The notes: a model not told the origin generated them from the letters alone. A stretch of 64,000 bases of DNA from Chromatiaceae bacterium (GCA_025458165.1 JALOTB010000003.1:1-64000); one strand, 5' to 3'; counted from the first letter of the stretch, positions 38,912 to 48,559 are shown. Made by a program: numbers and translations.

Positions 38912-40426
38912 ATGTGCGGCATCGTAGGCATCGTCGGTAAGGGTCCGGTCAACCAGTCCCTGTACGACGCCTTGCTCGTCCTGCAGCACCGCGGCCAGGA
39001 TGCGGCGGGGATCGTCACCTGCGAGGGCGAGAAGCTCCATCTGCGCAAGGACAATGGTCTGGTGCGCGACGTCTTTCGCACCCGCCACATGCTCCAGCTT
39101 CGCGGCAACACGGGCCTGGGGCACGTCCGCTACCCGACCGCGGGGGCATCGAGCTCGGCCGAGGCCCAGCCGTTCTATGTCAACTCGCCCTACGGCATCG
39201 TCCTCGCGCACAACGGCAATCTGACCAACGCTGAGGACCTCAAGCGCGACCTCTTCGTCGAGGATCTGCGCCACCTCAACACCGACTCCGACTCCGAGAT
39301 CCTGCTCAACGTCTTTGCCCACGAGCTGCAGATCCAGGGCAAGCTGCGCATCGACGAGCAGGATGTTTTCCGCGCCGTCGCGGGGGTACACCGGCGTTGC
39401 CGCGGCGGCTATGCCGCGGTCGCGATGATCCCTGGCTTCGGCATATTCGGCTTTCGCGACCCCAACGGCATCCGCCCGATCGTCTACGGCCGGCGCGAGA
39501 CCGATGAGGGCGCCGAGTACATGATCGCCTCCGAGAGCGTCGCCCTCGATACCCTGGGCTTCCGGATGATCGCGGACGTCGCCCCGGGCGAGGCGGTGTT
39601 CATCGACGTCGCCGGCAACCTCCACACCCGCCAGTGTGCCGAGCAGCCGGTGCTTTCGCCCTGCATCTTCGAGTTCGTCTACTTCGCGCGACCCGACTCG
39701 ATCATCGACAACATCTCGGTGCACAAGGCACGCTCGCGCATGGGCCGCAAGCTCGCGGCCAAGATCAAGCGGGAGTGGTCCGACCACGACATCGATGTCG
39801 TCATCCCGGTGCCCGACACGAGCCGCACTGCGGCGTTGCAGCTTGCCAACGCGCTCAACGTCGGCTACGCGGAGGGCTTCATCAAAAACCGCTACATCGG
39901 GCGTACCTTCATCATGCCCGGGCAGAAGGTGCGCAAGAAGTCGGTGCGCCAGAAGCTCAACGCCATCGACCTGGAGTTTCGCAAGAAGAGCGTGCTCCTC
40001 GTGGATGACTCCATTGTGCGCGGGACCACCTCCCAGCAGATCATCCAGATGGCGCGCGATGCGGGGGCGCGCCGGGTCTACTTCGCCTCGGCCGCGCCCC
40101 CGGTGCGCTACCCCAATGTCTACGGGATCGACATGCCCACCGCCAACGAGCTGGTTGCCCACGGGCGGACCGAGGCGGAGATCTGCCGGCTGCTCGGGGC
40201 CGACGGGCTGATCTTCCAGGACCTCGACGACCTCATCCAGGCGGTTCAGAAGAAGGGCAAGAGCGACGTCGACCGCTTCGATTGCTCGGTGTTCGACGGC
40301 GACTACGTGACCGGCGACGTCACCCAGGAGTACCTGAGACTGCTCGAGCAGCAGCGCAACGATGCGGCCAAGGAGGCCAAGGCGCGCCACAGCGAGAGCG
40401 TGATCGAGCTCTACAACACGGACTGA
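38912..40426 (+). CDS. purF: Amidophosphoribosyltransferase
   Basis: This enzyme performs the first committed step of purine synthesis: PRPP plus glutamine to phosphoribosylamine. It is 504 residues. The N-terminal nucleophile Cys2 follows the initiator Met in [20 protein letters not shown]. The glutaminase domain runs to about 235, with GHVRYPTAG and [10 protein letters not shown]. The PRPP loop is [17 protein letters not shown] (about 365-381). [15 protein letters not shown] flexible loop text is near [16 protein letters not shown]. metZ follows after 20 bases. Confidence 0.97.
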   Translation: MCGIVGIVGKGPVNQSLYDALLVLQHRGQDAAGIVTCEGEKLHLRKDNGLVRDVFRTRHMLQLRGNTGLGHVRYPTAGASSSAEAQPFYVNSPYGIVLAHNGNLTNAEDLKRDLFVEDLRHLNTDSDSEILLNVFAHELQIQGKLRIDEQDVFRAVAGVHRRCRGGYAAVAMIPGFGIFGFRDPNGIRPIVYGRRETDEGAEYMIASESVALDTLGFRMIADVAPGEAVFIDVAGNLHTRQCAEQPVLSPCIFEFVYFARPDSIIDNISVHKARSRMGRKLAAKIKREWSDHDIDVVIPVPDTSRTAALQLANALNVGYAEGFIKNRYIGRTFIMPGQKVRKKSVRQKLNAIDLEFRKKSVLLVDDSIVRGTTSQQIIQMARDAGARRVYFASAAPPVRYPNVYGIDMPTANELVAHGRTEAEICRLLGADGLIFQDLDDLIQAVQKKGKSDVDRFDCSVFDGDYVTGDVTQEYLRLLEQQRNDAAKEAKARHSESVIELYNTD

Positions 40427-40446
40427 GAGTCGATATCCGGATTCCG

Positions 40447-41628
40447 ATGACGCAGAGTGACCGACCCGGATTCGCCACCCTCGCCATCCGCACGGGCCAC
40501 CGGCGCACCGGCGAGAGCGAGCACAGTGAGCCCATCTTTGCGACCTCGAGCTACGTCTTCGCGAGCGCCGCCGAGGCGGCGGCCCGTTTCGCGGGCGAGG
40601 TCCCTGGGAACATCTACTCCCGCTTCACCAATCCCACGGTCCGGGCCTTCGAGGAGCGCCTCGCGGCCCTGGAGGGGGGCGAGTCCTGCGTGGCGACCGC
40701 CTCGGGGATGTCGGCGATCCTCGCCGTCTGTCTCGCCTTGCTCAAGGCGGGCGATCATCTGGTCTGCTCGCGGAGTGTCTTCGGCACTACCACCGTCCTG
40801 CTCAACAAGTACCTGGCCCGCTTCGGGGTGGAGACGAGCTATGTGTCCCTCGCCGACCCCGAGGGCTGGGCGACCGCGATTCGGCCGAGCACCCGGCTGC
40901 TGTTCCTCGAGACCCCCTCGAACCCGCTGACCGAGATGGCCGACATCCGCGCCCTGGCCGACCTGGCCCATGCGCGCGGTTGCCTGCTCGCCGTCGACAA
41001 CTGCTTCTGCACCCCGGCCCTTCAGCGCCCCCTCGCGCTCGGGGCGGATCTGGTGATCCACTCGGCGACTAAGTATCTGGACGGTCAGGGCCGCTGCGTG
41101 GGCGGGGCGGTGGTCGGCGACCGCAAGCTGGTCGGCGAGGAGGTCTTCGGCGTGATCCGCACCGCCGGGCCGAGTCTGAGCCCCTTCAACGCCTGGGTCT
41201 TCCTGAAGGGCCTGGAGACCCTGGAGCTGCGCATGCTCGCCCATGCGCGCGGCGCACAGGCCCTCGCCCTCTGGCTCCAGGGACAGCCCGGCGTCACCCG
41301 GGTCTACTACCCCGGGCTCGAGAGCCATGCCCAGCACCGGTTGGTCGGCAAGCAGCAGCGCACCGGCGGCGGCATCGTCTCATTCGAGGTCGCGGGCGGG
41401 CGCGAGGCGGCCTGGCGGGTCATCGACGCTACGCGGATGATCTCGATCACCGCCAACCTGGGCGATACCAAGACCACCATCACCCATCCGGCGAGCACCA
41501 CCCACGGCCGCCTCACCCCCGAGGAGCGCGCCGCGGCCGGCATCGGCGAGGGCCTGATCCGCATCGCCGTCGGCCTGGAAGACTCGTCGGACATCCAGGC
41601 CGACCTGGCCCTGGGCTTGGGGAATTAG
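40447..41628 (+). CDS. metZ: O-succinylhomoserine sulfhydrylase
   Basis: This PLP enzyme makes homocysteine directly from O-succinylhomoserine and sulfide. It is 393 residues. The PLP lysine lies in IHSATKYLDGQGRCVGGAVVG (split after 20; about 205). Other gamma-family motifs are YSRFTNPTVRAFEERLAALE, ASGMSAIL and DTKTTITHPASTTHGRLTPEE. The GQGRCVGG variant and position after purF are typical of MetZ rather than MetB. Its TAG stop lies at the left edge of an inverted-repeat element. Confidence 0.94.
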   Translation: MTQSDRPGFATLAIRTGHRRTGESEHSEPIFATSSYVFASAAEAAARFAGEVPGNIYSRFTNPTVRAFEERLAALEGGESCVATASGMSAILAVCLALLKAGDHLVCSRSVFGTTTVLLNKYLARFGVETSYVSLADPEGWATAIRPSTRLLFLETPSNPLTEMADIRALADLAHARGCLLAVDNCFCTPALQRPLALGADLVIHSATKYLDGQGRCVGGAVVGDRKLVGEEVFGVIRTAGPSLSPFNAWVFLKGLETLELRMLAHARGAQALALWLQGQPGVTRVYYPGLESHAQHRLVGKQQRTGGGIVSFEVAGGREAAWRVIDATRMISITANLGDTKTTITHPASTTHGRLTPEERAAAGIGEGLIRIAVGLEDSSDIQADLALGLGN

Positions 41629-41802
41629 CCGCAAATGAGCGCTAATAAATGCAAATAATAAACTGTTTTTCCTGCTGCTTTGGGTGCCGCTGCACGTCGA
41701 GCGCTTGGCGCGCCTAGGCCTGGACGTTGTTTCAACGCTGGAAGTGCACATCGAGTAGCTCATTGACTTGTGTTCGATTGCGTTTACTTGCGGCTAGATT
41801 CA
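41625..41802. mobile_element. MITE-like element with GCCGCAA terminal inverted repeats
   Basis: The left end TTAGCCGCAAATGAGCGCTA (41625-41644) and the right end, read from the minus strand as TAGCCGCAAGTAAACGCAAT (ends near 41795), are imperfect inverted repeats enclosing about 130 bases. The interior has no intact frame; a plus-strand text LLWVPLHVERLARLGLD could be the decayed tail of a small protein. The related repeat at 27415-27455 shares the terminal wording. The element touches the metZ stop codon and the start of the methyltransferase gene. Confidence 0.5.
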
Positions 41803-41803
41803 C

Positions 41804-42415
41804 GTGACGGTTGAGGGCCAGTCTTCGCTAAGGGGCCAACGCGCGGCGCTTCGGGCGAAGTGGGACGCCCGCTACCGCGAGGCCAATCGCATCCCGCCGC
41901 CGGCCTTGGCCTTGACGGAGAACCTTCACCTGTTGCCGAGCGCGGGGCAGGCCCTGGACCTCGCCTGTGGCCTTGGGGAGAACGCACTGCTCCTCGCCGA
42001 GCGGGGGCTCGATGTCTCGGCCTGGGACTGCTCGCCGGTGGCGATCGAGCGTCTCAGGCGTGCCGCGTCCGAGCGGGGGCTGGGGCTGTCGGCCGAGGTG
42101 CGCGATATTCAGGCCCAGCCGCCCGAGCGCGAGACCTTCGATCTCATCCTGGTGGCGCACTTTTTGGACCGCGCGCTCGCCCCGGCCATCGCCGCAGGGC
42201 TGCGCCCTGGCGGGCTGCTGTTCTACCAGACCTTCACCCGCGAGGCGGTGAGCGAGCGGGGTCCGACCAACCCGGAGCATCGACTCGGCCCGAACGAGCT
42301 GCTGCACCTGTACCCGGGGCTGATGATCCGGTCCTATCGCGAGGAGGGCCGCCTCGGCGACCTCAGCCGAGGCGTGCGAGACCTCGCCATGCTGATCGCC
42401 CAGCGACCCGCCTGA
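41804..42415 (+). CDS. SAM-dependent methyltransferase (TehB-like)
   Basis: This 203-residue class I methyltransferase opens with KWDARYREANRIPPPALAL, common in TehB/tellurite-resistance-type enzymes. Motif I is ALDLACGLGENALLLAERGL (about 49-68); the post-I acidic loop is VSAWDCSPVAIERL; motif IV is DLILVAHFLDRAL. The substrate is unknown. The start is a GTG at 41804 lying at the border of the inverted-repeat element; no ATG is available upstream, so the true N-terminus may have been changed by the element. Confidence 0.82.
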   Translation: MTVEGQSSLRGQRAALRAKWDARYREANRIPPPALALTENLHLLPSAGQALDLACGLGENALLLAERGLDVSAWDCSPVAIERLRRAASERGLGLSAEVRDIQAQPPERETFDLILVAHFLDRALAPAIAAGLRPGGLLFYQTFTREAVSERGPTNPEHRLGPNELLHLYPGLMIRSYREEGRLGDLSRGVRDLAMLIAQRPA

Positions 42416-42845
42416 GCCATCCGGCCGCCGCGCGGGCGGGCGTGGGCGGCGATGGGGATGGTGTCGGTCGGCTCGCACGCCCCGGTCTCGGCCCCTGTTT
42501 CCGCCTGATTGAACAGCCCCGGCTGATTGGGCGAGACCCGCTCGCTGGAGGGACCCTAGCGTTTAGCGAGCAGCAGATCGAGCGGTTTGCGCCGGCGCGC
42601 GAGCTCGGCTTCGTAGTGCGCGGTCGGAGCCATCAGCAGCCGTTACAGGTCCGCGACCTCATCGGGCAGCCCGGCGAGAGACGGGGCCCGAGCAGGCGCG
42701 GGGACAGCCTACCGGATGGCACCCCATCGATACAGCTTAAGTTGCTGAGGAAAGGATAGAACGCGCTCGTATTTCAGGCTCTGTAATGGGATTTCCAGTG
42801 GCGCAGACCAGAGCCGTCGAACAGCCCCTCTAGCTCTTAGCCCGT
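42416..42845. other. Non-coding or decayed segment
   Basis: No intact gene is visible here. Minus-strand text around 42560-42690 reads LLMAPTAHYEAELARRRKPL, which may be a broken transposase fragment, but no family can be named. It is the left part of the degraded accessory zone that continues into IS21 remnants. Confidence 0.45.
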
Positions 42846-43199
42846 GAGGTTGATCACCGCCTCCTCGCAGTACCGTGGCCATCGGAAGCGCTTCGTCTCC
42901 AGCGGTTTCTGCCACAGCAGAAGCCATTGCGCTCCCAGGTCAGAAACTTCAGGGTCCCCTGGCGGCTGATCGGCTTGGAGCGGCGCGTTGAGGTACAGGA
43001 CGGGGAGGTGCCCATCTTCTCGGGCAACGAGCGGGTGGCCGGCCACCACGAGCCGCTCGGACGGGGGCTGCGACAGGTCGATCCCGGGCATCGGCAGGGC
43101 ATCGTCAGCCGGGCGGCGGCGGTCCCGGACAGCGTCGAGATGCCCGAGCTCCTGCGGCCCTTGAGCGCCTACGAAGCGGTGGCGGGAGGGGCCTGGTGA
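42846..43199 (+). pseudogene. istA: IS21-family transposase istA, 3' remnant
   Basis: Only the C-terminal part survives. The frame is open from 42834 and has no start. FRVPWRLIGLERRVEVQDGE is the small beta-domain near the end of IS21 IstA proteins, and LLRPLSAYEAVAGGAW at the end matches the usual IstA terminus. The TGA (43197-43199) overlaps the istB ATG as in intact IS21 elements. The DDE catalytic core and DNA-binding domain are gone. Confidence 0.65.
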
Positions 43200-43935
43200 T
43201 GGACGCCCAACGCGAGCGGCTCAACGCCCTGCTCACACGCCTGAAGCTCACCACCGTGCGCGAGCGCCCCGACAGCCTGCTCGATGCGGCTGCCCGACGC
43301 GAGCTCACCTTGCGCGAGGCGCTGCTGCTGCTCGGCCCGCCCGGGGTGGGCAAAACGCATCTGGCCGTCGCCCTCGGGCGCGAGGCCATCGCCCGGGGCT
43401 GCCCCGTGCTGTCCAGCTCCGCCGCGGCGCTAATGACCGCCCTGGTCAAGGGCCGCAGCGAGGGTCGCCTGGAGGAGCGCCTGGTGCACTTACGCCTTGT
43501 CCGAAGCTCTTGATCATCGACGAGCTCGGCTACCTACCTTTCGAGACCAGCGCCGCGCATCTGCTCTTCCAGCTCGTCTCGCGTCGCTACGAGCGCGGCA
43601 GCCTCCTGATCACCAGCAACCGCTCCGTGGGCGACTGGGGTGAGGTGTTCGGCGATCCGATCGTGGCCACCGCCATCCTCGACCGCCTGCTGCACCACAG
43701 CCACGTGCTCACCATCCGCGGGGAGAGCTACCGGCTGTGCGAGAAGCGCCGATCGGGGCTCATCCGTGCCGGCCGCACGGGCAGCGGCGAAGCCTGTCGC
43801 CGCCGCCGGTTGGACGGTCCCCCGCTTCGTTGCGCGCCGCCGAGGACAGCGGCCAGCCCTGGGAGACACACCCAGGTCATTGCTACCGCGCACCCGGGTA
43901 CGGCGGACACGGACCAAGCGAGCCCCGATAAGTAA
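43199..43935 (+). pseudogene. istB: IS21 helper ATPase istB, internally deleted and frameshifted
   Basis: This is an AAA+ transposition helper. The N-terminus (RLNALLTRLKLTTV) runs to ELTLREA and then jumps directly to LLLLGPPGVGKTHLAVALGR (Walker A). About 40-60 residues that normally separate them are missing. Near 43500 the frame breaks: the first frame stops at 43511-43513, while LIIDELGYLPFE (Walker B) and SNRSVGDWGEVFGDP continue in another frame from 43510. Downstream text after CEKRRSGLI is not family-like. The gene is therefore inactive. Confidence 0.85.
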
Positions 43936-44354
43936 CCTAAGGATCACCAGACGTCCCCGGGGGGCAATTCTCGATGTCGCTTGACAACTATGGGTCGAAT
44001 TGAGGCACGGGTGACGGCGAGCCCGAGTTCTGGTACCCGGCCGGCCGTCGACGCTACACCAGGATCATTCGGGGCTCCTGGCCGTGCGACAGGGGTCGAT
44101 GACCAGGGCGCCTCTCGCATCCGGTGGCCGGGAAGCTGAGCCAGCGCACCTTCACGAAGTGCTTTCGGGTATCTGTGACGCCAACGGTTGACTGCGCTCG
44201 GCGTGCGACCGCGGTCACGGACTAGCGGAAGGTGCCCCCTAGAGTCAGGCCGCGGCGCTTCGCGCCAGGCCGAGGCCTCGGCTCGGCGTCGGGGCGGCGT
44301 TCGCGCCGGGCATCGACCGACCGGCTTCTATGACTGTCGAAGAGGACATTGAGA
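43936..44354. other. Gap without a gene between istB remnant and rhodanese-like gene
   Basis: No frame here has a ribosome binding site or recognisable protein text. It is probably residue of past insertions. The only clear signal is AGAGGA at 44341-44346, the ribosome binding site of the next gene. Confidence 0.5.
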
Positions 44355-44681
44355 ATGAAGCGAAGTCGTTGTCTGCCTTTCCTCCTGGCCGTGGTCACGG
44401 CGCTAGCCCTGACACCGGCGTTTGCCCTCGAGCCGATACCCGTCAGCGCCGACGAAGCGTTCGATGCGGCAGCGACCCAGACCGACCCGCTGACCGGGCA
44501 GCCGGCCAAGGTCGCGCTGGTCGACGTGCGCAGCCGCGCCGAGTACTACTGGGTTGGAACGGCGGCCAAGGTCAGCGAGATCGTCGTCCAAGGGAAGGCC
44601 GCAGCGATCAAGCCAGACGATGGCCGGGTCCGGCTGATCCACGAGGGCAAGTTCCTGGAATACACAGTCGCCGGCCGCTAA
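44355..44681 (+). pseudogene. Truncated exported rhodanese-like protein
   Basis: The 108-residue frame has a signal peptide (FLLAVVTALALTPAFA) and the start of a rhodanese domain, VALVDVRSRAEYYWVG. It ends abruptly at TVAGR-stop, well before the active-site Cys loop expected of rhodanese. Just after the TAA the same frame continues QRIQVELEG, and another frame continues SGLPIKIQVTPPLTQ, suggesting a nonsense mutation plus frameshift in a longer ancestor. The ATG at 44355 has AGAGGA upstream. If expressed, a non-catalytic periplasmic protein would result. Confidence 0.6.
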
Positions 44682-45140
44682 CAAAGGATCCAGGTCGAGT
44701 TGGAAGGATAGCGGCCTACCCATCAAGATCCAGGTGACGCCTCCGTTAACCCAGCCCTAGCGGCTGAGGGAGCTCCCAGGGTCCCGCACTGGGCTAGCGC
44801 GGCACGCAGCGCATGGAACGGGCAGCGGCCATGTGCGATTCCGAGCGGTGCTTGGGACTTAGGTTGCGGGACGGCGCCTGCGCCCCGTCCCGCGGGTCCT
44901 CCCGACTCGCCTAGGGTGCGGTCAGGTCGGACTCGCATCGCCTGGCGCTGCTCGCACATTCACCGCACGCCGGGCTCGGCAGCGCGGGTTGGTCTGAGCA
45001 CCCTGGCGATGCCGGTGGCGCCGGTTGCGAGGCCGGTCTCGGCGATACCACCGACGGCCTGGCCACGGCGGGACGCTCAGGTGCTTGCTTCATCCAGATG
45101 GTTGCTCCTGGGCAGCGTGCCGAGGTCTGCGAGCCGCCCG
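44682..45140. other. Gap without a gene
   Basis: Short opposite-strand frames are present but lack motifs and ribosome binding sites. The first 80 bases carry the decayed end of the rhodanese-like gene. Nothing else is recognisable. Confidence 0.5.
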
Positions 45141-45623
45141 TCAGCGGGCAACGCACACCAGCCGGGGTGCGAGCAAGCGCAGGGCGTCTTCGGTGGCCAG
45201 CGAGACCAGGTACCCGCGCTTGCCCCCATTGATGTAGATGCGGGGGAGGGCGGCAACACCCTCCTCGCAGTACACCGGCATTGCCCGGCGCGTGCCGAAC
45301 GGCGAGGTGCCGCCGACCTGGTAGCCCGAGTGACGCTCGGCGGTCTTGGGCTCGCAGGGGTCCACCCGCTTGACCCCGATCGAGCGCGCGAGCAGCCCGG
45401 TCGCCACCTCACGGTCGCCGTGCATGAGCACGATCAGCGGGTTGCCCGCCTCGTCCTCCATGATTAGGGTCTTGATCACCAAGTGCTCGTCCACCCCGAG
45501 CGCACGTGCTGAGTGCGCGGTGCCGCCGTGCTCCTGGTAGTCGTAGAGATGCCCTTCGAATGCGACCCCCGCGGCGCGCAGCGCACGGATCGCTGGGGTG
45601 ACCGGCTCCTTCTTCGTACCCAT
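45141..45623 (-). CDS. ybaK: YbaK-type Cys-tRNA(Pro)/Cys-tRNA(Cys) deacylase
   Basis: This trans-editing factor hydrolyses Cys mischarged on tRNA-Pro. It is 160 residues. It begins MGTKKEPVTPAIRALRAAGV and has the family HLYDYQEHGG, VIKTLIMEDE, the catalytic Lys region GDREVA and VGGTSPFGTRRAMPVY, then YINGGKRGYLVSL near the end. Length and motif order match YbaK rather than ProX. It is followed upstream (same strand) by the DUF938 gene with a 48-base gap. Confidence 0.93.
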   Translation of the reverse strand: MGTKKEPVTPAIRALRAAGVAFEGHLYDYQEHGGTAHSARALGVDEHLVIKTLIMEDEAGNPLIVLMHGDREVATGLLARSIGVKRVDPCEPKTAERHSGYQVGGTSPFGTRRAMPVYCEEGVAALPRIYINGGKRGYLVSLATEDALRLLAPRLVCVAR

Positions 45624-45671
45624 GGTTGATGTACCAGCGAATGTTTCGAGAGGGCCAGATGCTCCGCTGAA

Positions 45672-46274
45672 TCAGGCTTCGAGCCGCCAGACCAGGGTAC
45701 GGTTGTTGACCGGCATCTCGTGATCCGCGAGTAGTCGCAGACCGCCCTCGCGGGCGAGCTCGTCGAGCCACTCGAAGTCCTTGATGCCGCTACGCGGGTC
45801 GTTGGCCTTGAGCCAGGTGTCGAAGCGGGCATTGCTCTCGCTGGTGTAGCGTCCACCGTAGTTGAAGGGTCCGTAGAGCGCAAACATCCCGCCCGGCGTG
45901 AGGACCTTGGGCAGGCCGCGGAGCATCGCGGCGACCTCTGTCTCGGACATGATGTGGGCGGTGTTGGCGCTGAATATGGCGTCGAAGCGGTCTTCGGGCC
46001 AAGGTCCCCCCGTCACTTCTAGCGCGAACGGCGGGGACAGATTCGGAAGACCCGCCTCCTCGATCCAGGCGCGAATGCCCGGAAGATAGCCGGGCACATC
46101 GCTCGCCTGCCAGACCAGGTGGGGAAAGGCGGCGGCGAAGAACACCGCGTGCTGGCCCGTGCCGCTGCCGATCTCCAGGACGGTGCGCGCGTTAGCGAGA
46201 TATCCCCGCAGCACCCCCAGGATCGGGATCTTGTTTTCCTCGCACGCTTGCGAGAAGGGTTTGTGCTGGACCAT
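45672..46274 (-). CDS. DUF938 SAM-dependent methyltransferase
   Basis: This 200-residue protein begins with KPFSQACEENKIPILGVL, the DUF938 signature. Motif I is VLEIGSGTGQHAVFFAAAFP (about 31-50). It has FSANTAHIMSETEVAAML and GGMFALYGPFNYGGRYTSES (conserved in DUF938). The methyl acceptor is unknown. It is probably cotranscribed with ybaK. Confidence 0.88.
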   Translation of the reverse strand: MVQHKPFSQACEENKIPILGVLRGYLANARTVLEIGSGTGQHAVFFAAAFPHLVWQASDVPGYLPGIRAWIEEAGLPNLSPPFALEVTGGPWPEDRFDAIFSANTAHIMSETEVAAMLRGLPKVLTPGGMFALYGPFNYGGRYTSESNARFDTWLKANDPRSGIKDFEWLDELAREGGLRLLADHEMPVNNRTLVWRLEA

Positions 46275-46475
46275 CTGGCGACTGGATGTCGTAACTCGAT
46301 AAGGCTGAAGTTGCCGGCGACCGATTCGGGAAACAACCCCAAGCGTGCCGCCGCGCTGGAGCCCGCACTCTCATCGAGGGCTGCCGCAGCCGGCGGCGCG
46401 AGGGAAATTGAGCCCCAGGGATGCTCAACCGGACGGGCTCGATCGGCGGACTACTCCAACCCCGATGCTTGTACC

Positions 46476-48215
46476 TCAGGCTGGTTGTGTCTGCTCCACG
46501 GTCTGGCGGCCGCGCTCTGCGGCGAGCGTGGCGATCCGGGCCCGGATCTCAGGGTAGCGGCGCAGGAAGCGGTGAAAGTCACGCCCGCTCAACATTGCAA
46601 ACCGGCAGTAGTTGAGGGCAGTGATGTCCGCCGAGCGGCGCTCCCCACTCAGCAGGGCCATCTCGCCGAACAGCTCGCCGGGGCCCCGAATATCGATGCG
46701 CCGGCCGCCGATGGTGACCTCCACCTCGCCCGCGGAGATCAGGTAGAGGGCATCGGCGATGTCACCAGCCCGAAAGATGCGGTCCCCCGGCGCGGCGGTT
46801 TGAGGGTGGAAGTGCAGGACCAGGACCTCCCGCTGCTCGGGCGTGAGTCCCGCGAAGAGCGGGAAGCGGGCCGCGAGCTCCTCCGGCGAGAACGTTCTGT
46901 GGGCCTCGGCGAGCTGCTCGGCCTGCTCGCGCGCCGCATCCAGCTCCGCCTGGAGCCGCATCTGCGCCGCTTTACGGCCGTCTTCGAGGTGAAGACGCAG
47001 TCGCGGTCTGGTCCGGACCCAGGCGTTCAGCCGATCCGCGCCGGCAAACATCAATGGGTTCAGCGTGATCGAAAGCAAGGCGCCGGCGAGCAGCAGGTCG
47101 AAGCCCGTGGCGTCCAGCAGGCCGAAATGAAGCCCAAGCCCGCCCAGGATGAACGAGAACTCCCCAATCTGGGCGAGGGCCGCGGCGACCGTCAAGGCCG
47201 TGCTCAGCGGGTAGCGGAGGAGCAGGACGATGGCGAGCGCTACTAGCGACTTGCCAATCAGGATCAGGCCGACGACGGCGGCGACCATGACGGGCTCGCG
47301 AATCAGGATCGAGGGGTCGAACAGCATCCCAACCGAGACGAAAAACAGCACCCCGAAGGCATCCTGCAACGGTAGGGAGTTGGTGGCCGCCTTGTGGCTG
47401 AGCTCGGAGTTGCTCAGCACTACCCCGGCGAAGAAGGCGCCAAGTGCGAACGAGACGCCGAAGAGCTTGGCGGCGGCGAAGGCGATCCCCAGCGCGATCG
47501 CCAGCACGGCGAGCGTGAACAGCTCCCGCGAGCCGGTGCGGGCCACCTCCCGCAGCAGCCAGGGCAGCACGCGCGGTCCGAGGACCAAGGCGACGGCCAC
47601 GAAGGCAGAGACCTTCGCCAGGGTCATGGCGAGCGTGATCAGCAAGCCCTGGTCGGAGGCGGCATGGGTGCCGCCCCCCGACGCGCCCCCGAGGACCTCG
47701 ACGAGGGTCGGCAGCAGGACTAGGGCCAACACCATTGCCAGGTCCTCGACAATCAGCCAGCCGACGGCGATGCGACCATTAGACGAGGTGAGGGCGTTGC
47801 GATCCTCGAGGGCCTTGATGAGGACTACGGTGCTCGCCACCGACAGGCTGAGCCCGAGCACCAGTCCGGCCCCGAGGCTCCATCCCCAGGTATGGGTGAG
47901 GCCGAGCCCTATGGCCGTCGCGATCGCGATCTGCCCGATGGCGCCTGGAATCGCCAGCCGCCGCACCGCCATGAGGTCGGCCACCGAGAAATGCAGGCCG
48001 ACCCCGAACATCATCAGCATGATGCCGATCTCGGCCAACTGACCGGCCAGTTCGCCGTCCGCGAGGAGGCCGGTTGTCACCGGCCCCACCACCACCCCGG
48101 CGACCAGGTAGCCGACCAGGGGCGGCACTCGCAGGCGTTGGGCCAGGAACCCGAGCACAAAGGCAAGCCCGAGCCCCAAAGCGATCGTGGCGATCAGCGT
48201 GACATCATGCGTCAT
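46476..48215 (-). CDS. CPA2 cation/proton antiporter with C-terminal CNB domain
   Basis: This 579-residue protein has 12-13 membrane helices of the KefB/YbaL (CPA2) family, with GYLVAGVVVGP, SLSVASTVVLIKALEDR and FALGAFFAGVVLS. The expected RCK/TrkA-N domain is replaced, after a coiled linker (about 405-435), by a cyclic-nucleotide-binding fold (about 440-560). Its phosphate cassette GELFGEMALLSGERRSADIT retains the Arg that contacts the cyclic phosphate. ATG 48215 has GGGGG upstream; an upstream in-frame ATG (48290) lacks one. Second-messenger control of K+/H+ or Na+/H+ exchange is the plausible role. Triple 11-bp repeats lie 167 bases upstream. Confidence 0.88.
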   Translation of the reverse strand: MTHDVTLIATIALGLGLAFVLGFLAQRLRVPPLVGYLVAGVVVGPVTTGLLADGELAGQLAEIGIMLMMFGVGLHFSVADLMAVRRLAIPGAIGQIAIATAIGLGLTHTWGWSLGAGLVLGLSLSVASTVVLIKALEDRNALTSSNGRIAVGWLIVEDLAMVLALVLLPTLVEVLGGASGGGTHAASDQGLLITLAMTLAKVSAFVAVALVLGPRVLPWLLREVARTGSRELFTLAVLAIALGIAFAAAKLFGVSFALGAFFAGVVLSNSELSHKAATNSLPLQDAFGVLFFVSVGMLFDPSILIREPVMVAAVVGLILIGKSLVALAIVLLLRYPLSTALTVAAALAQIGEFSFILGGLGLHFGLLDATGFDLLLAGALLSITLNPLMFAGADRLNAWVRTRPRLRLHLEDGRKAAQMRLQAELDAAREQAEQLAEAHRTFSPEELAARFPLFAGLTPEQREVLVLHFHPQTAAPGDRIFRAGDIADALYLISAGEVEVTIGGRRIDIRGPGELFGEMALLSGERRSADITALNYCRFAMLSGRDFHRFLRRYPEIRARIATLAAERGRQTVEQTQPA

Positions 48216-48306
48216 GGGTCCCCCAGTTGATGCGGCTGCCGGTGATTCGATTGGATCGGGCGTGTTGCCATTCAGGAAGCGCTGATCCATTCAGCGTTTC
48301 GGGTCT

Positions 48307-48355
48307 CACAGGGATGTGCCGCACGGGCACCTTGAGTTTCTCAAGGTGCCCTTAA
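48307..48355 (+). repeat. Inverted-repeat element, partial copy 3
   Basis: This is the right-end part of the 160-bp family: AGGGATGTGCCGCACGGGCACC then a perfect 12-bp hairpin (48325-48336 with 48340-48351, loop TTT), ending CCCTTAA like the full copies. Here the right end does not coincide with a gene stop. Confidence 0.7.
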
Positions 48356-48381
48356 GCTGAGGGGTCAATGCCCAGGAAGTC

Positions 48382-48414
48382 CTTAAATCCAGATTAAATT
48401 TCGATTAAATCCGG
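48382..48414. promoter_or_regulatory. Triple 11-bp direct repeat (predicted OmpR-type operator)
   Basis: Three abutting 11-mers occur: CTTAAATCCAG, ATTAAATTTCG and ATTAAATCCGG. The 11-bp period and the TTAAAT core are the geometry bound by tandem OmpR/PhoB-type winged helices. Two more copies lie at 59702-59723 in front of a gene encoding such a domain. Target could be the antiporter (minus strand, 167 bases away), the HD gene, or both. Confidence 0.6.
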
Positions 48415-48559
48415 CGGGTAAGGCCGAGTCGCTGCGCCCCATGATCCACGCGGCGTTACCGAAATCGCCTATGGTTGGGGCAGCGTCAACGACTGAAGGT
48501 GTCCGAAGCGGGGGAAATCACACGCTTTGCCTCGCGTCCGGAACACTACCGAGGAAACG

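Noticed and set aside
37535..40390. A 951-codon open frame on the minus strand opposite folC, SPOR, cvpA and purF
   Set aside because: It lies antisense to four well-recognised genes and its translation is Gly/Arg/Asp/His-biased with no domain; typical GC-rich shadow frame.
41640..41800. Small protein remnant inside the MITE-like unit
   Set aside because: Only short text in shifted frames is protein-like; not enough to name a family.
42709..43091. Minus-strand frames across the istA remnant, ending RWPRYCEEAVINLTG
   Set aside because: The plus-strand reading matches the IstA C-terminus and couples to istB; the minus-strand frames lack starts and motifs.
48382..48414. The triple 11-bp repeat considered as a CRISPR or iteron array
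   Set aside because: Units abut without spacers and there are only three; no cas or rep gene is nearby. Operator-type interpretation fits better.
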